Shown one piece after another: positions 19,898 to 29,162 of a stretch of 64,000 nucleotides of DNA. How positions within the stretch are numbered: position 1 is the stretch's first letter; every line of letters starts with the position of its first letter. Below the pieces are notes generated by a model. It was given only the letters and a program-made list of their open reading frames with translations, did not search any database and had not been told where the DNA came from. The stretch lies in assembly GCA_016190375.1 (NCBI GenBank), contig JACPQR010000156.1, forward strand, positions 1 to 64,000, written 5' to 3'. Source of the DNA: Deltaproteobacteria bacterium. GTDB taxonomy: Bacteria; Myxococcota_A; Polyangia; JACPQR01. The position numbers and the translations under genes are program-made.

Positions 19898-21088
19898 ATG
19901 CCGCGACGAATGTGGACAGGGCGACCAGCGGCCGCAAGGCTCCGTTACTCGCTTCCACTGGAGGCGCATCGCCCGACGTGTGCCGAGGTCGATCTCGGTG
20001 CGATCGTCCACAACTTCGAGGTGATGCGGGCCGTCGTGAGCCCCGCCGGGGTGATCGCGGTCGTCAAGGCCGATGCCTATGGCCACGGCGCGGCGGTGGT
20101 CGCGACGACGCTCGAACGCGCGGGCGTCGACGCCCTGGCGGTCGCGCTGGTGGAGGAGGGCCTCGAGCTCCGCTCGGCCGGGGTCTCGCGGCCGATCCTC
20201 GTTCTCGGCGGCGTGCACGCGGCCGCCGCCCCCGAGGCGCTCAGGGCCGGGTTGACGCCGGTCGTCTACGACGCAGGGCAGATCGGAATGCTGGCCGCGG
20301 CCTCTCGCGGACGACCTCTCGTCGTCCACGTCAAGTTCGACACGGGGATGTCCAGGCTCGGCATGGGCATCGGGCCTCTGGAGATCGCCCGACTCCACCG
20401 GGAGCTACTGCGCCACCCGAGCGTCAGGGTGATCGGAGCCATGACGCACCTGGCGAGCGCCGACGCCCATGACGAGGGGCCGACCCTCTTGCAGCTCGAC
20501 CGGTTCTCGTCCGTCCTGGGCGGCCTGCGCCGCCGCGGGCTCGAGCCGGAGGTGCGCCACGCCGCGGCCAGCGCCGCCGCGATCCGCTTCGCCCGGGCCC
20601 GGCTTGACATGGTGAGGCTGGGGATCAGCTTGTACGGCGAGAGCCCCGTCGACGAAGGCTCACCGGGGCTCGCGAGCGCCATGCGCGTCCGAACCGCAGT
20701 CGTTCAGCTCCGCGAGATCCCCGAGGGCGCCACCGTGGGCTACTCCGGGACGTTCACGGCGTCGAGACGAACGCGGATCGCCACGCTGCCGATCGGCTAC
20801 GCAGACGGCCTCTCGCGGCACCTGTCCAATCGGGGGGAGGTCCTGGTGCGCGGGCGGCGGGCCCCGATCGTGGGCAACGTCTGCATGGACATGGCGATGA
20901 TCGACGTGACGGAGATTCCCGACGTTGCGGTCGGCGACGAGGTCGTCGTCCTCGGCCGCCAGGACGGCGACTCCATCACGGCGAAAGAGGTGGCCGCCCG
21001 CACCGGGACCATCTCGTACGAGGTCCTGACCTCGCTGTCCCGCCGGGTGCCGAGGGTGTACCTGCCGCCCGCCGGGCAGGGTGGGTAG
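19898..21088 (+). CDS. alr: Alanine racemase
   Basis: PLP-dependent fold-type III enzyme that interconverts L- and D-alanine for peptidoglycan. The PLP Lys is in AVVKADAYGHGA and the catalytic Tyr in VGYSGTFTA. Other signatures are KFDTGMSRLGM, THLASAD, RLGISLYG and GNVCMDMAMIDVT. At 396 residues the length is normal with a short N-terminal extension; the ATG at 19898 or the in-frame ATG at 19910 could be used. It is divergent from thiS with about 145 bp between them. Its stop lies inside the first codons of mlaE (8-nt overlap), so the two are probably co-translated. Confidence 0.97.
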   Translation: MPRRMWTGRPAAARLRYSLPLEAHRPTCAEVDLGAIVHNFEVMRAVVSPAGVIAVVKADAYGHGAAVVATTLERAGVDALAVALVEEGLELRSAGVSRPILVLGGVHAAAAPEALRAGLTPVVYDAGQIGMLAAASRGRPLVVHVKFDTGMSRLGMGIGPLEIARLHRELLRHPSVRVIGAMTHLASADAHDEGPTLLQLDRFSSVLGGLRRRGLEPEVRHAAASAAAIRFARARLDMVRLGISLYGESPVDEGSPGLASAMRVRTAVVQLREIPEGATVGYSGTFTASRRTRIATLPIGYADGLSRHLSNRGEVLVRGRRAPIVGNVCMDMAMIDVTEIPDVAVGDEVVVLGRQDGDSITAKEVAARTGTISYEVLTSLSRRVPRVYLPPAGQGG

Positions 21089-21896
21089 CACAGTCCCCGA
21101 GGAGGCCCAGAGGAGCCCGGCGACGGCCGCGCTCGGCGCCGTTCTCCGCCTGCCGCGGGCGTTCGTCGAGGAGGTCGGCCAGCTCGCGCTCCTGGCGTGG
21201 AGCTCGGCGACGTGGTCGCTTCGACCGCCGTATCGGATCGCGCTCTTCGTGGAGGCCATGGAGTTCATCGGCTTCCAGTCCGTGTTCATCATCAGCCTGA
21301 CCGGATGGTTCTCGGGCGGCGTCCTCGCGCTCCAGACGGTGTACGGCTTCCGACAGTTCGGCGCCGAGGGCATGGTGGGTGGAGTCGTCGCGCTCTCGCT
21401 CACCCGCGAGCTGTCGCCGGTCTTCGCCTCCCTGATGCTCACCTCGCGAGCGGGCTCCGCGATCGCGACCGAGCTGGGCACGATGCGCGTCACCGACCAG
21501 ATCGACGCGCTCGCGACCATGGCGGTCAATCCGGTGCAGTACCTCGTAGTCCCGCGCGTCCTCGCCGGAGTGGTCATGATGCCGGCACTCTGCATGCTCT
21601 TCACGGTCACGGGCATGGTGGGGGCCTACATGGTGGGGGTCGGCAGCCTGGGGATCGATCCAGGCGTGTTCATGGATCGCGTGCGCTGGTACGTGGACGC
21701 CGACGATCTGTTCGGCGGTCTGCTCAAGGCCGCGATCTTCGGGTACGTCGTGACGCTGATCGCCTGCCGCCAGGGCTTCTGGGCGAAGGGCGGCGCCGCG
21801 GGCGTCGGGGTGGCCGTGACGAAGGCGGTCGTCTTCGGATCGGTCTCCGTGCTCGTCCTCGACTACCTCCTGACGGCTCTCATAACGCCCGTGTGA
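21081..21896 (+). CDS. mlaE: MlaE-family ABC transporter permease
   Basis: A 271-residue inner-membrane protein of the MlaE/YrbE family, the permease of the MCE-type phospholipid transport system that maintains outer-membrane asymmetry. It has about five or six hydrophobic segments, and the family segment RELSPVFASLMLTSRAGSAIATELGTMRVTDQ (about 110-142) is well conserved. Start is GTG, overlapping the alr stop. The partner ATPase mlaF lies 4 kb downstream at 25985, separated by a Ser/Thr kinase gene; the MCE-domain subunit MlaD is not in the window. Confidence 0.94.
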   Translation: MGSTVPEEAQRSPATAALGAVLRLPRAFVEEVGQLALLAWSSATWSLRPPYRIALFVEAMEFIGFQSVFIISLTGWFSGGVLALQTVYGFRQFGAEGMVGGVVALSLTRELSPVFASLMLTSRAGSAIATELGTMRVTDQIDALATMAVNPVQYLVVPRVLAGVVMMPALCMLFTVTGMVGAYMVGVGSLGIDPGVFMDRVRWYVDADDLFGGLLKAAIFGYVVTLIACRQGFWAKGGAAGVGVAVTKAVVFGSVSVLVLDYLLTALITPV

Positions 21897-21911
21897 CCGG
21901 GCGCGCGGTGC

Positions 21912-21917
21912 TATCGT
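21912..21917 (+). promoter_or_regulatory. Candidate -10 hexamer (TATCGT)
   Basis: TATCGT ends 9 nt before the GTG start of kinase 2 at 21927, in the 30-bp gap after mlaE. No Shine-Dalgarno sequence is visible, which would fit a leaderless or nearly leaderless transcript. No clear -35. Confidence 0.28.
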
Positions 21918-21926
21918 AGGCGCACC

Positions 21927-24900
21927 GTGCTCGTCTGCCCCAAGTGCGGCAACCGGTACCCGGGGACGTTCGACCGCTGTCCCGTCGACGAGTCCACGCT
22001 CGGGGACGACCCGGCGGTCACGGTCGTCGAGCGGGCGCCGCCGCCACGGCCTGACCTCGGGCCGGACTACCGCGTCGCCGAGAGCATCGACTCGGGAGGG
22101 ATGGGGCAGATCTGGCGCGCGTTGCACCTGCCGACGGGCCAGCCGCGGGCGGTGAAGATGCTGCGCGGAGCGGCGACACCGAGCGCGCTCAAGAGGTTCC
22201 TGCGCGAGGCGCAGACGCTCGTTTCCTTGCAGAGCCCCAACATCGTCCGCGTCTTCGAGATCGGCGACGCCGCGGGGAAGCCTTTCCTCGCGATGGAGCT
22301 CCTCGAAGGGGAGACGCTCTCGGCGCGACTGCGCGGCGGTACGCTGGGCGTCGGGCAGTCGCTCTCGGTCGGGATCGACGCCTGCACCGCCCTCGACGCC
22401 GCGCACGCCGCGGGCATCGTGCACCGCGACCTCAAGCCGTCGAACATCTTCCTCGCTCGAGCGCCGGGAGCGGGAACGGGTACGGGGGGCAGCCTGCCTC
22501 CGGACGCGGACGACTGGGAGCGCGCCGTCCTCATCGACTTCGGCGTCGCCAAGCCCGCGCAGTCCGTCGAGGCCGAGCTCACCATGACGGGACAGCTCAT
22601 AGGCACCCTGTCGTACATGGCTCCCGAGCAGGCCCGCGGACACGCGGTCGGACCGGCCACGGACATCTTCGGGCTCGGGGCGACCCTGTACCGCGCGCTC
22701 TGCGGCCGGGCTCCCTTCCGGGCCGACAGCGACCTCGAGATGGTCGCGAAGGTCGCGGCGGCGGCGTTCGATCCACCGCGCCGTCTCCGTCCCGACCTGC
22801 CCACCGGCGTCGAGGCGGTGCTGGTACGGGCGATGGCAGCCGAGCCCTCCTTGCGGTTCGCGGACGCGGTGGCCATGCGAGACGCGCTGCGCCAGGCCCT
22901 CGAGGTGGAGTCCGACGGTGAGACCTCGGCCGGCGGATCCGAGCCGACCTCCACCTCCATCCGGGAGCGCCGGATAGTCACCGTCCTCGTGACGGACCAG
23001 CGGCCCGGGATCGCCGCGCTGCCGGGCGTGGCCGCGGAGCTGGGTGCAGAGACGGTGAGCCTGCGCGGGCTCGGCGCGATGGCGATCTTCGGAGTTCGGG
23101 AGTCGGAGGGCGACGAGCCGTCGCGGGCGCTGCGCGCCGCCCTGCGCCTGCGCTCGCTGGGAGCGCGCTCGGGGGTCGGGACGGGGTACGCCAGGCCCGG
23201 GATGGGCGGCGAGGTCGCGGGCGAGGCGGTCGGGGCGGCGATCGATGCCCTGAACTCCGCCGAGCCGACCCAGGTCTGGGCCGACGCCGAGACGTATCGC
23301 CGTGCGCGCGGCGCCTTCGAGTTCGGTCGCGGCGAGCGGGGAACGCTCGAGGTCGTGCGCGAGCGCGAGGCGGGCGAGCCGCGCGGGAAGCGGACCACGC
23401 GGGCTCCCCTCGTCGGCCGCGAGCCGGAGCTCCTCAGGCTCGTCGGTGCCTTCGAGCGCGTGACCAGCGAGCGGCGCGCGGGGCTCGTGCTGGTCAGCGG
23501 TCCTCCGGGGATCGGCAAGAGCCGGCTCGCCCGGGAGCTCGCGGCCAGGCTCGCGGCCATCGCGCCCGAGGCGGACCATCTCGTCCTGCGAGGAGATCCG
23601 ACGCGTCGTGCCACGGCGTTCGGCGCCTTCGCCACCGCCATCGCATCGCGCGCCGGTGTCCACGAGGGGCAGCCCTACTCCGAGGCCGGCCAGAGGCTCC
23701 TCGAGCTCGCGGGCTCGCTCTTCGACGCCGACGCGGCCGAGGCGACCGCGCCCTTCCTCGGGGAGCTCTGCGGCGTGCCCTTCCCTGGACGAGCCGAGGC
23801 GCTCGGAGCCGCCGCGGGCGATGCGGCCGCGATGCGCGATCGCTTGCGGCTCGCGGTGGGCGACGTGGTCTGCGCGATGGCCGGGCGGGCCACGCTCGTG
23901 GTCGAGATCGAGGACGCGCAGTGGCTGGACGGCCTGAGCTGGGATCTCTGCGAGATCCTGCTCGGGCGCGCGGAGACCCTTCCCTTGTTCGTGGTGGCGG
24001 TGACCCGACCCGAGCTGCTCGATCTCCGCGGGGAGCCACAGGTCGGCGAGCTGGTCCACGTCGCTCTGTCCCCGATGTCCCAGGGCGAGGCACAGAGGCT
24101 CGCGACCCACCTCGCTCCCGCTCTGGACGAGGAGGCGCGTGCGGGCGCCCTGGCGCGCGCCGGCGGCAACCCCCTGTTCCTCGAGGAGATCCTCCTCGCG
24201 ATCGAGGCGGGCGAGCCGGTCCGTGCGCTGCCGCCGACGGTCGAGGCCGCGATCCAGTCTCGCCTGGACCACCTCGCGATCGACGACAAGGAGCTCTGCA
24301 AGCGGGCCGCGGTGCTCGGCACGTCGTTCTGGGAGGGCGCGGTCAGGTCCCTCGGAGTCGAGCCGTCCCCGGAGCGAATGCGGCGGCTCAGGGGCCAGGA
24401 CCTCGTCGCGCGCCGGGCGAGCCCCCGGCTCGCGGGGGAGATCGAGTGGAGCTTTCGCTCGGCGATCGTCGCCGAGGTCGCGTACGCGCTCGTTCCCGAG
24501 GAGGAGCGGCGGACGCTGCACAGGCTCGCGGGCCGGTGGCTCGCGCAGCGCAACGAGTCCGACCCCGAGGAGATCGCCAGACACCTCTCGCTGGGAGGCG
24601 ACGACGTCGCGGCGGCGGGATACCTCCTGGAAGCGGTGCGCCGCGCCGGCGCGGTGGGCGACGTGGAGACCGTCCTCAGGGTCGCGCCGTCCGCCCTCGA
24701 GCGACTCGACAGCCCCCACGATCGCGGAAGCGTGCACGCGCTGCGCGCGGACGTCCTGTACTACGCCGGCAAGTACGTCGAGAGCGCCGCCGACGGAGAG
24801 CTGGCCTCCACCCTGCTGCCGCCGGGTCCCGAGCGCACCCACGCGCTTCACCTTCTCGCGCTCTGCCGCCGGACGGTCGGCGATCTCGAGCGGGCCGCCG

Positions 24901-25913
24901 AGATCGCGCTCTGCGCCTCGCGAGAGGCCGAGGCGCAGGCGGACGGCGCGGCCACGGCCCGAGCGCTGGCGATCCTCGCGTCGGTCCAGTCCCAGGTCGG
25001 CAAGCTCTCCGACGCGCTCGAGACCGCGAGGAGAGCTCGCGACATCGCGGAGGCCGCGGGCTCGATGGTAGCCCGCGCCCACTCGATCATGGCCAACGCC
25101 TACGTGGTCTCGAAGGCGGGCGACCTCGTGTCGGCGCTGTCGTTCTACGAGCTCGCGGCCTCCGCCCACGAGCGCTCGGGCGATGTCCGGCTGGCCGTGA
25201 CCGCGCGGATGAACCGCGCCTTCACGCTCCTCGAGCTCGGCAGGCTCGAGGAGTCCAGGGACGAGCTCGTCAAGGCGCGGATCGCGGCCGAACGCGTCGG
25301 CAACGCGCACACGGCGGCGTGGTGCGGGCACAACCTCGGCTACGTCCTGTTCCTGATGGGAGAGGCGGAGGAGGGCCTCCGCATCGAGCGCGAGGCGCTC
25401 TCGTGGGCCCAGAAGCACCGCGAGGCGCGACTCTTGGCCGCGTGCCGCCTCTACGTCCTCGCCATCCTCGTCGGGGCGAAGCGGACCGAGGAGGCGGCGG
25501 CGGAGGTGGAGGAGTGTCTCGGCGCGGCCGCCGAGAGCGCCGACGAGGGCACGCAGCTCGACGTGCGCGGAGTCGTCGCCGAGCTCCTCGTGGCGCAAGG
25601 CAGGCACACCGAGGCGCTCGAAGCGGCGCGGGCGCTCGGAGCCGCGTACGAAGCGCGGGGCGCCCCCTCGGAGATGGCGGCGGGCGCGTTCGTCGCATGG
25701 CACCGCGCCGCGACCGCGCTGGGTCACGTCGCCGAGGCGCGAGCCGCCATCCAGCGCGCCGTCGCCCACATCGAGAGCCTCGTCTCCCGAGCCTCGGACC
25801 CATCGGTCAGCGCCCAGATCTGGTCGTTGCCCAAGCACCGGGAGATCGCCGCGATCGCGGCCGATCTCGGGGACACGCACGAACGCGTCGCGCCGGTCCC
25901 CAACACCCCGTAA
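21927..25913 (+). CDS. Ser/Thr protein kinase 2 with zinc-ribbon, cyclase-like remnant, AAA ATPase and TPR array
   Basis: A 1328-residue paralogue-like relative of kinase 1. The N-terminus CPKCGNRYPGTFDRCPVD is a small zinc-ribbon motif often found before myxobacterial kinases. The kinase domain (about 50-315) has DSGGMGQIWRA, AVKML, IVHRDLKPSN, IDFGVA and MAPEQARG and looks active. Residues about 350-485 are a degenerate cyclase-like region beginning RERRIVTVLVTD. An AAA_16-like ATPase follows, with Walker A GPPGIGKS near 527 and VEIEDAQWLDG as Walker B. TPR-like repeats run from about 850 to 1300. Start is GTG. The gene sits between mlaE and mlaF, an unusual position. A role in controlling the Mla transporter is possible but only inferred. 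Confidence 0.93.
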   Translation: MLVCPKCGNRYPGTFDRCPVDESTLGDDPAVTVVERAPPPRPDLGPDYRVAESIDSGGMGQIWRALHLPTGQPRAVKMLRGAATPSALKRFLREAQTLVSLQSPNIVRVFEIGDAAGKPFLAMELLEGETLSARLRGGTLGVGQSLSVGIDACTALDAAHAAGIVHRDLKPSNIFLARAPGAGTGTGGSLPPDADDWERAVLIDFGVAKPAQSVEAELTMTGQLIGTLSYMAPEQARGHAVGPATDIFGLGATLYRALCGRAPFRADSDLEMVAKVAAAAFDPPRRLRPDLPTGVEAVLVRAMAAEPSLRFADAVAMRDALRQALEVESDGETSAGGSEPTSTSIRERRIVTVLVTDQRPGIAALPGVAAELGAETVSLRGLGAMAIFGVRESEGDEPSRALRAALRLRSLGARSGVGTGYARPGMGGEVAGEAVGAAIDALNSAEPTQVWADAETYRRARGAFEFGRGERGTLEVVREREAGEPRGKRTTRAPLVGREPELLRLVGAFERVTSERRAGLVLVSGPPGIGKSRLARELAARLAAIAPEADHLVLRGDPTRRATAFGAFATAIASRAGVHEGQPYSEAGQRLLELAGSLFDADAAEATAPFLGELCGVPFPGRAEALGAAAGDAAAMRDRLRLAVGDVVCAMAGRATLVVEIEDAQWLDGLSWDLCEILLGRAETLPLFVVAVTRPELLDLRGEPQVGELVHVALSPMSQGEAQRLATHLAPALDEEARAGALARAGGNPLFLEEILLAIEAGEPVRALPPTVEAAIQSRLDHLAIDDKELCKRAAVLGTSFWEGAVRSLGVEPSPERMRRLRGQDLVARRASPRLAGEIEWSFRSAIVAEVAYALVPEEERRTLHRLAGRWLAQRNESDPEEIARHLSLGGDDVAAAGYLLEAVRRAGAVGDVETVLRVAPSALERLDSPHDRGSVHALRADVLYYAGKYVESAADGELASTLLPPGPERTHALHLLALCRRTVGDLERAAEIALCASREAEAQADGAATARALAILASVQSQVGKLSDALETARRARDIAEAAGSMVARAHSIMANAYVVSKAGDLVSALSFYELAASAHERSGDVRLAVTARMNRAFTLLELGRLEESRDELVKARIAAERVGNAHTAAWCGHNLGYVLFLMGEAEEGLRIEREALSWAQKHREARLLAACRLYVLAILVGAKRTEEAAAEVEECLGAAAESADEGTQLDVRGVVAELLVAQGRHTEALEAARALGAAYEARGAPSEMAAGAFVAWHRAATALGHVAEARAAIQRAVAHIESLVSRASDPSVSAQIWSLPKHREIAAIAADLGDTHERVAPVPNTP

Positions 25914-25984
25914 TCGCTGCTGGTTCAGACCATACCGCGCGTTTCGCCTGAAGACCGTGTAGCTGCTAACCTTCTGGCGGCTGA

Positions 25985-26803
25985 ATGCGACGCGAGCGCG
26001 ACGTGCGGGCCGGCCGGGAAGCTCGTGAGCCTCCTGCGCCGGGGCGGCCCGACCCCATCCACATCCGCGTCGTCGATCTGTACAAGTCCTACGATGGCAA
26101 CCAGGTGCTCAGGGGCGTCAACCTCGAGCTCGAGCGCGGGCGGATCAACATCGTCATCGGCGGGTCGGGGGCGGGCAAGACCGTGCTTCTCCGGCAGCTC
26201 ATCGGGCTCGAGAAACCAGACTCGGGCCACGTCCTCATCGACGGTGTCGACATCGTCCCGATGAACGACGTCGAGCTCAACCAGGTCCGGCGCAAGTTCG
26301 GGATGGTCTTCCAGGGCTCGGCGCTGTTCGACTCGATGAGCGTCTACGACAACGTGGCGTTCCCGCTGCGCGAGCACACGAGGCTCTCGGAGAGGGAGAT
26401 CCGGCAGCGAGTGCTCGAGCGCCTCGAGGACCTGAACCTGAAGGGCGCCGAGGACAAGATGCCCGGCGAGCTGTCGGGCGGCATGCGCAAGCGCGTGGGC
26501 GTCGCGAGGGCGTTGATGCTCGAGCCGCAGATCCTGATCTACGACGAGCCGACGACCGGCCTCGATCCGGTCCTCGCACGCAGCGTCGACGACCTGATCG
26601 TCGAGATGCGCGAGCGCTTCGGCGTCACGTCGGTGGTCATCAGCCACGACATGGCCACCGTTTTTCGTGTCGGCCACCGCATCAGCATGCTGTACAAGGG
26701 GGTGATCGTGGCGAGCGGCACCCCTCAGGAGCTCTCGGCGAGCGACGACGAGGTCGTCGTGAAGTTCCTGCGCTCCTCGGGGGTCCACCCGTCGGCGCTC
26801 TGA
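25985..26803 (+). CDS. mlaF: MlaF-family ABC transporter ATP-binding protein
   Basis: A 272-residue ATPase of the MCE-type phospholipid transporter. Visible motifs are Walker A GGSGAGKTVL, Q-loop MVFQGSALFDSMSVYDNV, signature LSGGMRKRVGVARAL, Walker B ILIYDEPTTGLDP and the switch His in VISHD. The FDSM-V-x-NVAFPLRE stretch is typical of MlaF. The first 22 residues are a poorly conserved leader and a later start is possible. It is followed after 12 bp by pdxJ on the same strand. A TAACCT hexamer lies 12 nt before the ATG. Confidence 0.95.
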   Translation: MRRERDVRAGREAREPPAPGRPDPIHIRVVDLYKSYDGNQVLRGVNLELERGRINIVIGGSGAGKTVLLRQLIGLEKPDSGHVLIDGVDIVPMNDVELNQVRRKFGMVFQGSALFDSMSVYDNVAFPLREHTRLSEREIRQRVLERLEDLNLKGAEDKMPGELSGGMRKRVGVARALMLEPQILIYDEPTTGLDPVLARSVDDLIVEMRERFGVTSVVISHDMATVFRVGHRISMLYKGVIVASGTPQELSASDDEVVVKFLRSSGVHPSAL

Positions 26804-26815
26804 CCGAGAGGCATC

Positions 26816-27547
26816 ATGACCGTCCGTCTGCACGTGAACATCGACCACGTCGCCACGCTGAGGAGGCTGCGCGACACGCGGTACCCGGACCTCGTGACCG
26901 CTGCCCGGACGTGCCTCGGGGCCGGCGCCCGCGGGATCACGATGCACCTTCGCGAGGACCGCCGGCACGTCACCGACGCCGACGTCGACGCGGTTCGCAA
27001 GGTCGTCGCCGACTCGGGAGCGGTCTTCAACCTCGAGATGGCGCTGACCGAGGAGATGGTGTCGATCGCCTCGAGGCTGCGTCCAGACGTGGCGACGCTG
27101 GTGCCCGAACGACGCGAGGAGCGCACCACCGAAGGAGGTCTCGACGTCGCCCTGGGCGAGCGCGCCGTGACGGCGGCGGCCGCGAGGTTGGCCTCCGCTG
27201 GCATCCGGGTCAGCCTGTTCGTCAACCCCGACTTCGCGCAGATCGAGGCTGCGGCGCGCACGGGCGCCAGGACCGTCGAGCTGCACACGGGCGAGTACTG
27301 CGGTGCGACGGACGGGGCGGAGAAGGCGCGTGAGCTCGCCAGGCTCGCAGCGGCCGCCCAGCGGGCAGGGGCCCTCGGGCTCGAGGTCGCGGCCGGTCAC
27401 GGCCTGTACTACGACGACGTCGGTCCCGTCGCGGCGATCACCGAGGTGGTCGAGCTGAACATCGGACACGGCATCGTCTGTCGTGCGGTCGAGGTCGGTC
27501 TCGAGAAGGCGGTACGCGAGATGGTCGCCGCGATGGGGCCGCGATGA
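26816..27547 (+). CDS. pdxJ: Pyridoxine 5'-phosphate synthase PdxJ
   Basis: A 243-residue TIM-barrel enzyme that condenses DXP and 3-amino-2-oxopropyl phosphate to pyridoxine phosphate, the last ring-forming step of DXP-dependent vitamin B6 synthesis. Signatures are LHVNIDHVATLR and RLRDTRYPD at the N-terminus, TMHLREDRRHV, FNLEMA, TLVPERREE, FVNPDF, ELHTGEYC and EVAAGHGLYYDDV, all at the usual positions. The gene ends in ATGA, overlapping the nnr start. In many bacteria acpS lies between pdxJ and nnr; here it is absent. Confidence 0.98.
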   Translation: MTVRLHVNIDHVATLRRLRDTRYPDLVTAARTCLGAGARGITMHLREDRRHVTDADVDAVRKVVADSGAVFNLEMALTEEMVSIASRLRPDVATLVPERREERTTEGGLDVALGERAVTAAAARLASAGIRVSLFVNPDFAQIEAAARTGARTVELHTGEYCGATDGAEKARELARLAAAAQRAGALGLEVAAGHGLYYDDVGPVAAITEVVELNIGHGIVCRAVEVGLEKAVREMVAAMGPR

Positions 27548-29040
27548 TTCCGTTCTACACGCGCGAGCAGATGAGGGCCGTGGATCGTGCGGCCATCACC
27601 GAGGTGGGGATCCCTGGAGTCGTCCTCATGGAGAACGCGGGGAGGGGCGCCGCGGAGATCATCGCCCAGATGCGGCCGCGCCGTGTGGCGATCGTCTGCG
27701 GTGGCGGGAACAACGGCGGCGACGGACTGGTCGTCGCGCGCCACCTGGCGATCCGCGGGATCGAGCGCGACGTCCTCCTCGTCGCCGATCGGGCGCGGAT
27801 CTCCGGGGACGCGAAGCTGAACCTGGATGCCTACGAGCGCGCCGGCGGTTCGGTCATCGACGCGCCGGCGGGGCTCGGGCCGCATCGGGAGATCCTCGCG
27901 CGGGCCGACCTGATCGTGGACGCCCTCTTCGGGACCGGGCTCGATCGGCCCGTGGCGGGCGTCCACGCGGAGACCATCCGGACGATGGAGAACGAGCCTG
28001 CCCCGAAGGTCGCGCTCGACCTTCCGAGCGGCCTGGACTCGAACACCGGACAGCTCCTCGGCCCCGCGCTGCACGCCGCATGTACCGTGACGTTCGCGGG
28101 CCTGAAGAGGGGGCTCCTCGTCCATCCGGGCGCGGAGCTCGCCGGCTCCGTCAGGGTCGTCTCGATCGGGGCGCCACCTAGCGTGTTGAACACCGTCGGT
28201 CACGACGGCGAGTTGCTCGACGAAGGAGACGTGGGGGCGGCGCTGCCCAGGCGGCAGCCGACGGCTCACAAGGGTACCGCCGGGCATCTCCTCGTCGTCG
28301 CGGGCTCGACTGGCCACACCGGCGCGGCGCTCCTCTGCGGCGACGCCGCGATGCGGGCCGGCGCCGGCCTCGTCACGATCGCTACGGGCGCGCCTGCCAG
28401 GGAGGCGCTGGACCACAAGGTCGTCGAGGTGATGACGGCCGAGCTGAGCCGCGCTGGGCTGGAGGAGCTCGCGCAGAACAAGGCGGCCGTCGCGATCGGC
28501 CCGGGATGGGATCTCGACGAAGCTGCCCAGGGGATGCTCGCCGCGGTGCTCGGTCTGGATCTGCCGACCGTCGCCGATGCCTCCGCGCTCACGCTCCTCG
28601 CTCGTGACTCGACGAGCCTGCGGGGTCGCGGTCGACCGGTCATCCTGACGCCGCATCCCGGCGAGATGTCGCGGCTGGCCGGCGTCGCCGTCGGGTCCGT
28701 GCAGGCCGACCGCATCGGCATCGCCCGCGAGACGGCCAAGCGGCTGGGCGCGATCGTCGTCCTCAAGGGTGCGCGCACCGTCATCGCAGAGCCGTCGGGG
28801 CGGCTGGCGATCGCGCCGTTCGACAACCCGGGGCTCGGTAGCGGCGGCACCGGAGACGTCCTGACGGGGATCATCGGAGCGCTCCTGGCCGCGGGGATGG
28901 GAGAGGCCGAGGCAGCGCGCATCGGAGTGATGCTCCACGGCCTCGCCGGCGATCGCGCCCGCGAGCAGCACGGCGAGCGCGGAATGATCGCCCGCGACGT
29001 CATCGCCGCGCTGCCGGGTGTCATGGTTCGCCCGGGCTGA
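27544..29040 (+). CDS. nnr: Bifunctional NAD(P)H-hydrate epimerase / ADP-dependent dehydratase
   Basis: A 498-residue NAD(P)H repair enzyme. The N-terminal YjeF_N/NnrE domain (about 1-215) epimerises R-NAD(P)HX, with CGGGNNGGDGLVVARHL as its signature. The C-terminal ribokinase-like NnrD domain (about 220-490) dehydrates S-NAD(P)HX; its hallmarks are HKGTAGHLLVVAGS, VADASALTLL, LTPHPGEMSRL and GSGGTGDVLTGIIG. The start ATG overlaps the pdxJ stop by 4 nt, so the pair is co-translated. Full length, with nothing unusual. Confidence 0.97.
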   Translation: MIPFYTREQMRAVDRAAITEVGIPGVVLMENAGRGAAEIIAQMRPRRVAIVCGGGNNGGDGLVVARHLAIRGIERDVLLVADRARISGDAKLNLDAYERAGGSVIDAPAGLGPHREILARADLIVDALFGTGLDRPVAGVHAETIRTMENEPAPKVALDLPSGLDSNTGQLLGPALHAACTVTFAGLKRGLLVHPGAELAGSVRVVSIGAPPSVLNTVGHDGELLDEGDVGAALPRRQPTAHKGTAGHLLVVAGSTGHTGAALLCGDAAMRAGAGLVTIATGAPAREALDHKVVEVMTAELSRAGLEELAQNKAAVAIGPGWDLDEAAQGMLAAVLGLDLPTVADASALTLLARDSTSLRGRGRPVILTPHPGEMSRLAGVAVGSVQADRIGIARETAKRLGAIVVLKGARTVIAEPSGRLAIAPFDNPGLGSGGTGDVLTGIIGALLAAGMGEAEAARIGVMLHGLAGDRAREQHGERGMIARDVIAALPGVMVRPG

Positions 29041-29075
29041 CAACTTGTCGCTGCCTCCCTGACTCCACGTTCGCG

Positions 29076-29098
29076 TGTCATTTCTGACAGGCATGTCA
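29076..29098. promoter_or_regulatory. Three alternating TGTCA/TGACA half-sites upstream of the ECF sigma gene
   Basis: TGTCA at 29076, TGACA at 29085 and TGTCA at 29094 lie at an exact 9-nt pitch, forming two overlapping inverted repeats with 4-nt spacers. They sit 65-87 bp upstream of the chosen ECF sigma start in a 122-bp gap. The layout suggests a dimeric regulator site or an autoregulated promoter element. Confidence 0.45.
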
Positions 29099-29162
29099 GG
29101 CCGAAATCCTTGAGGAAAGCCGCTCCGGCGGGGTGGCACCTCGATTGCTGCTCTCCCGGCCC

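Noticed and set aside
20976..25880. 1634-codon open frame on the minus strand opposite mlaE and kinase 2
   Set aside because: It is antisense to two well-recognised genes, its translation is Arg/Gly/Glu-rich with no domain, and such long shadows are expected in GC-rich DNA.
27541..27547. acpS between pdxJ and nnr
   Set aside because: The two genes overlap by 4 nt, leaving no space; acpS must be elsewhere.
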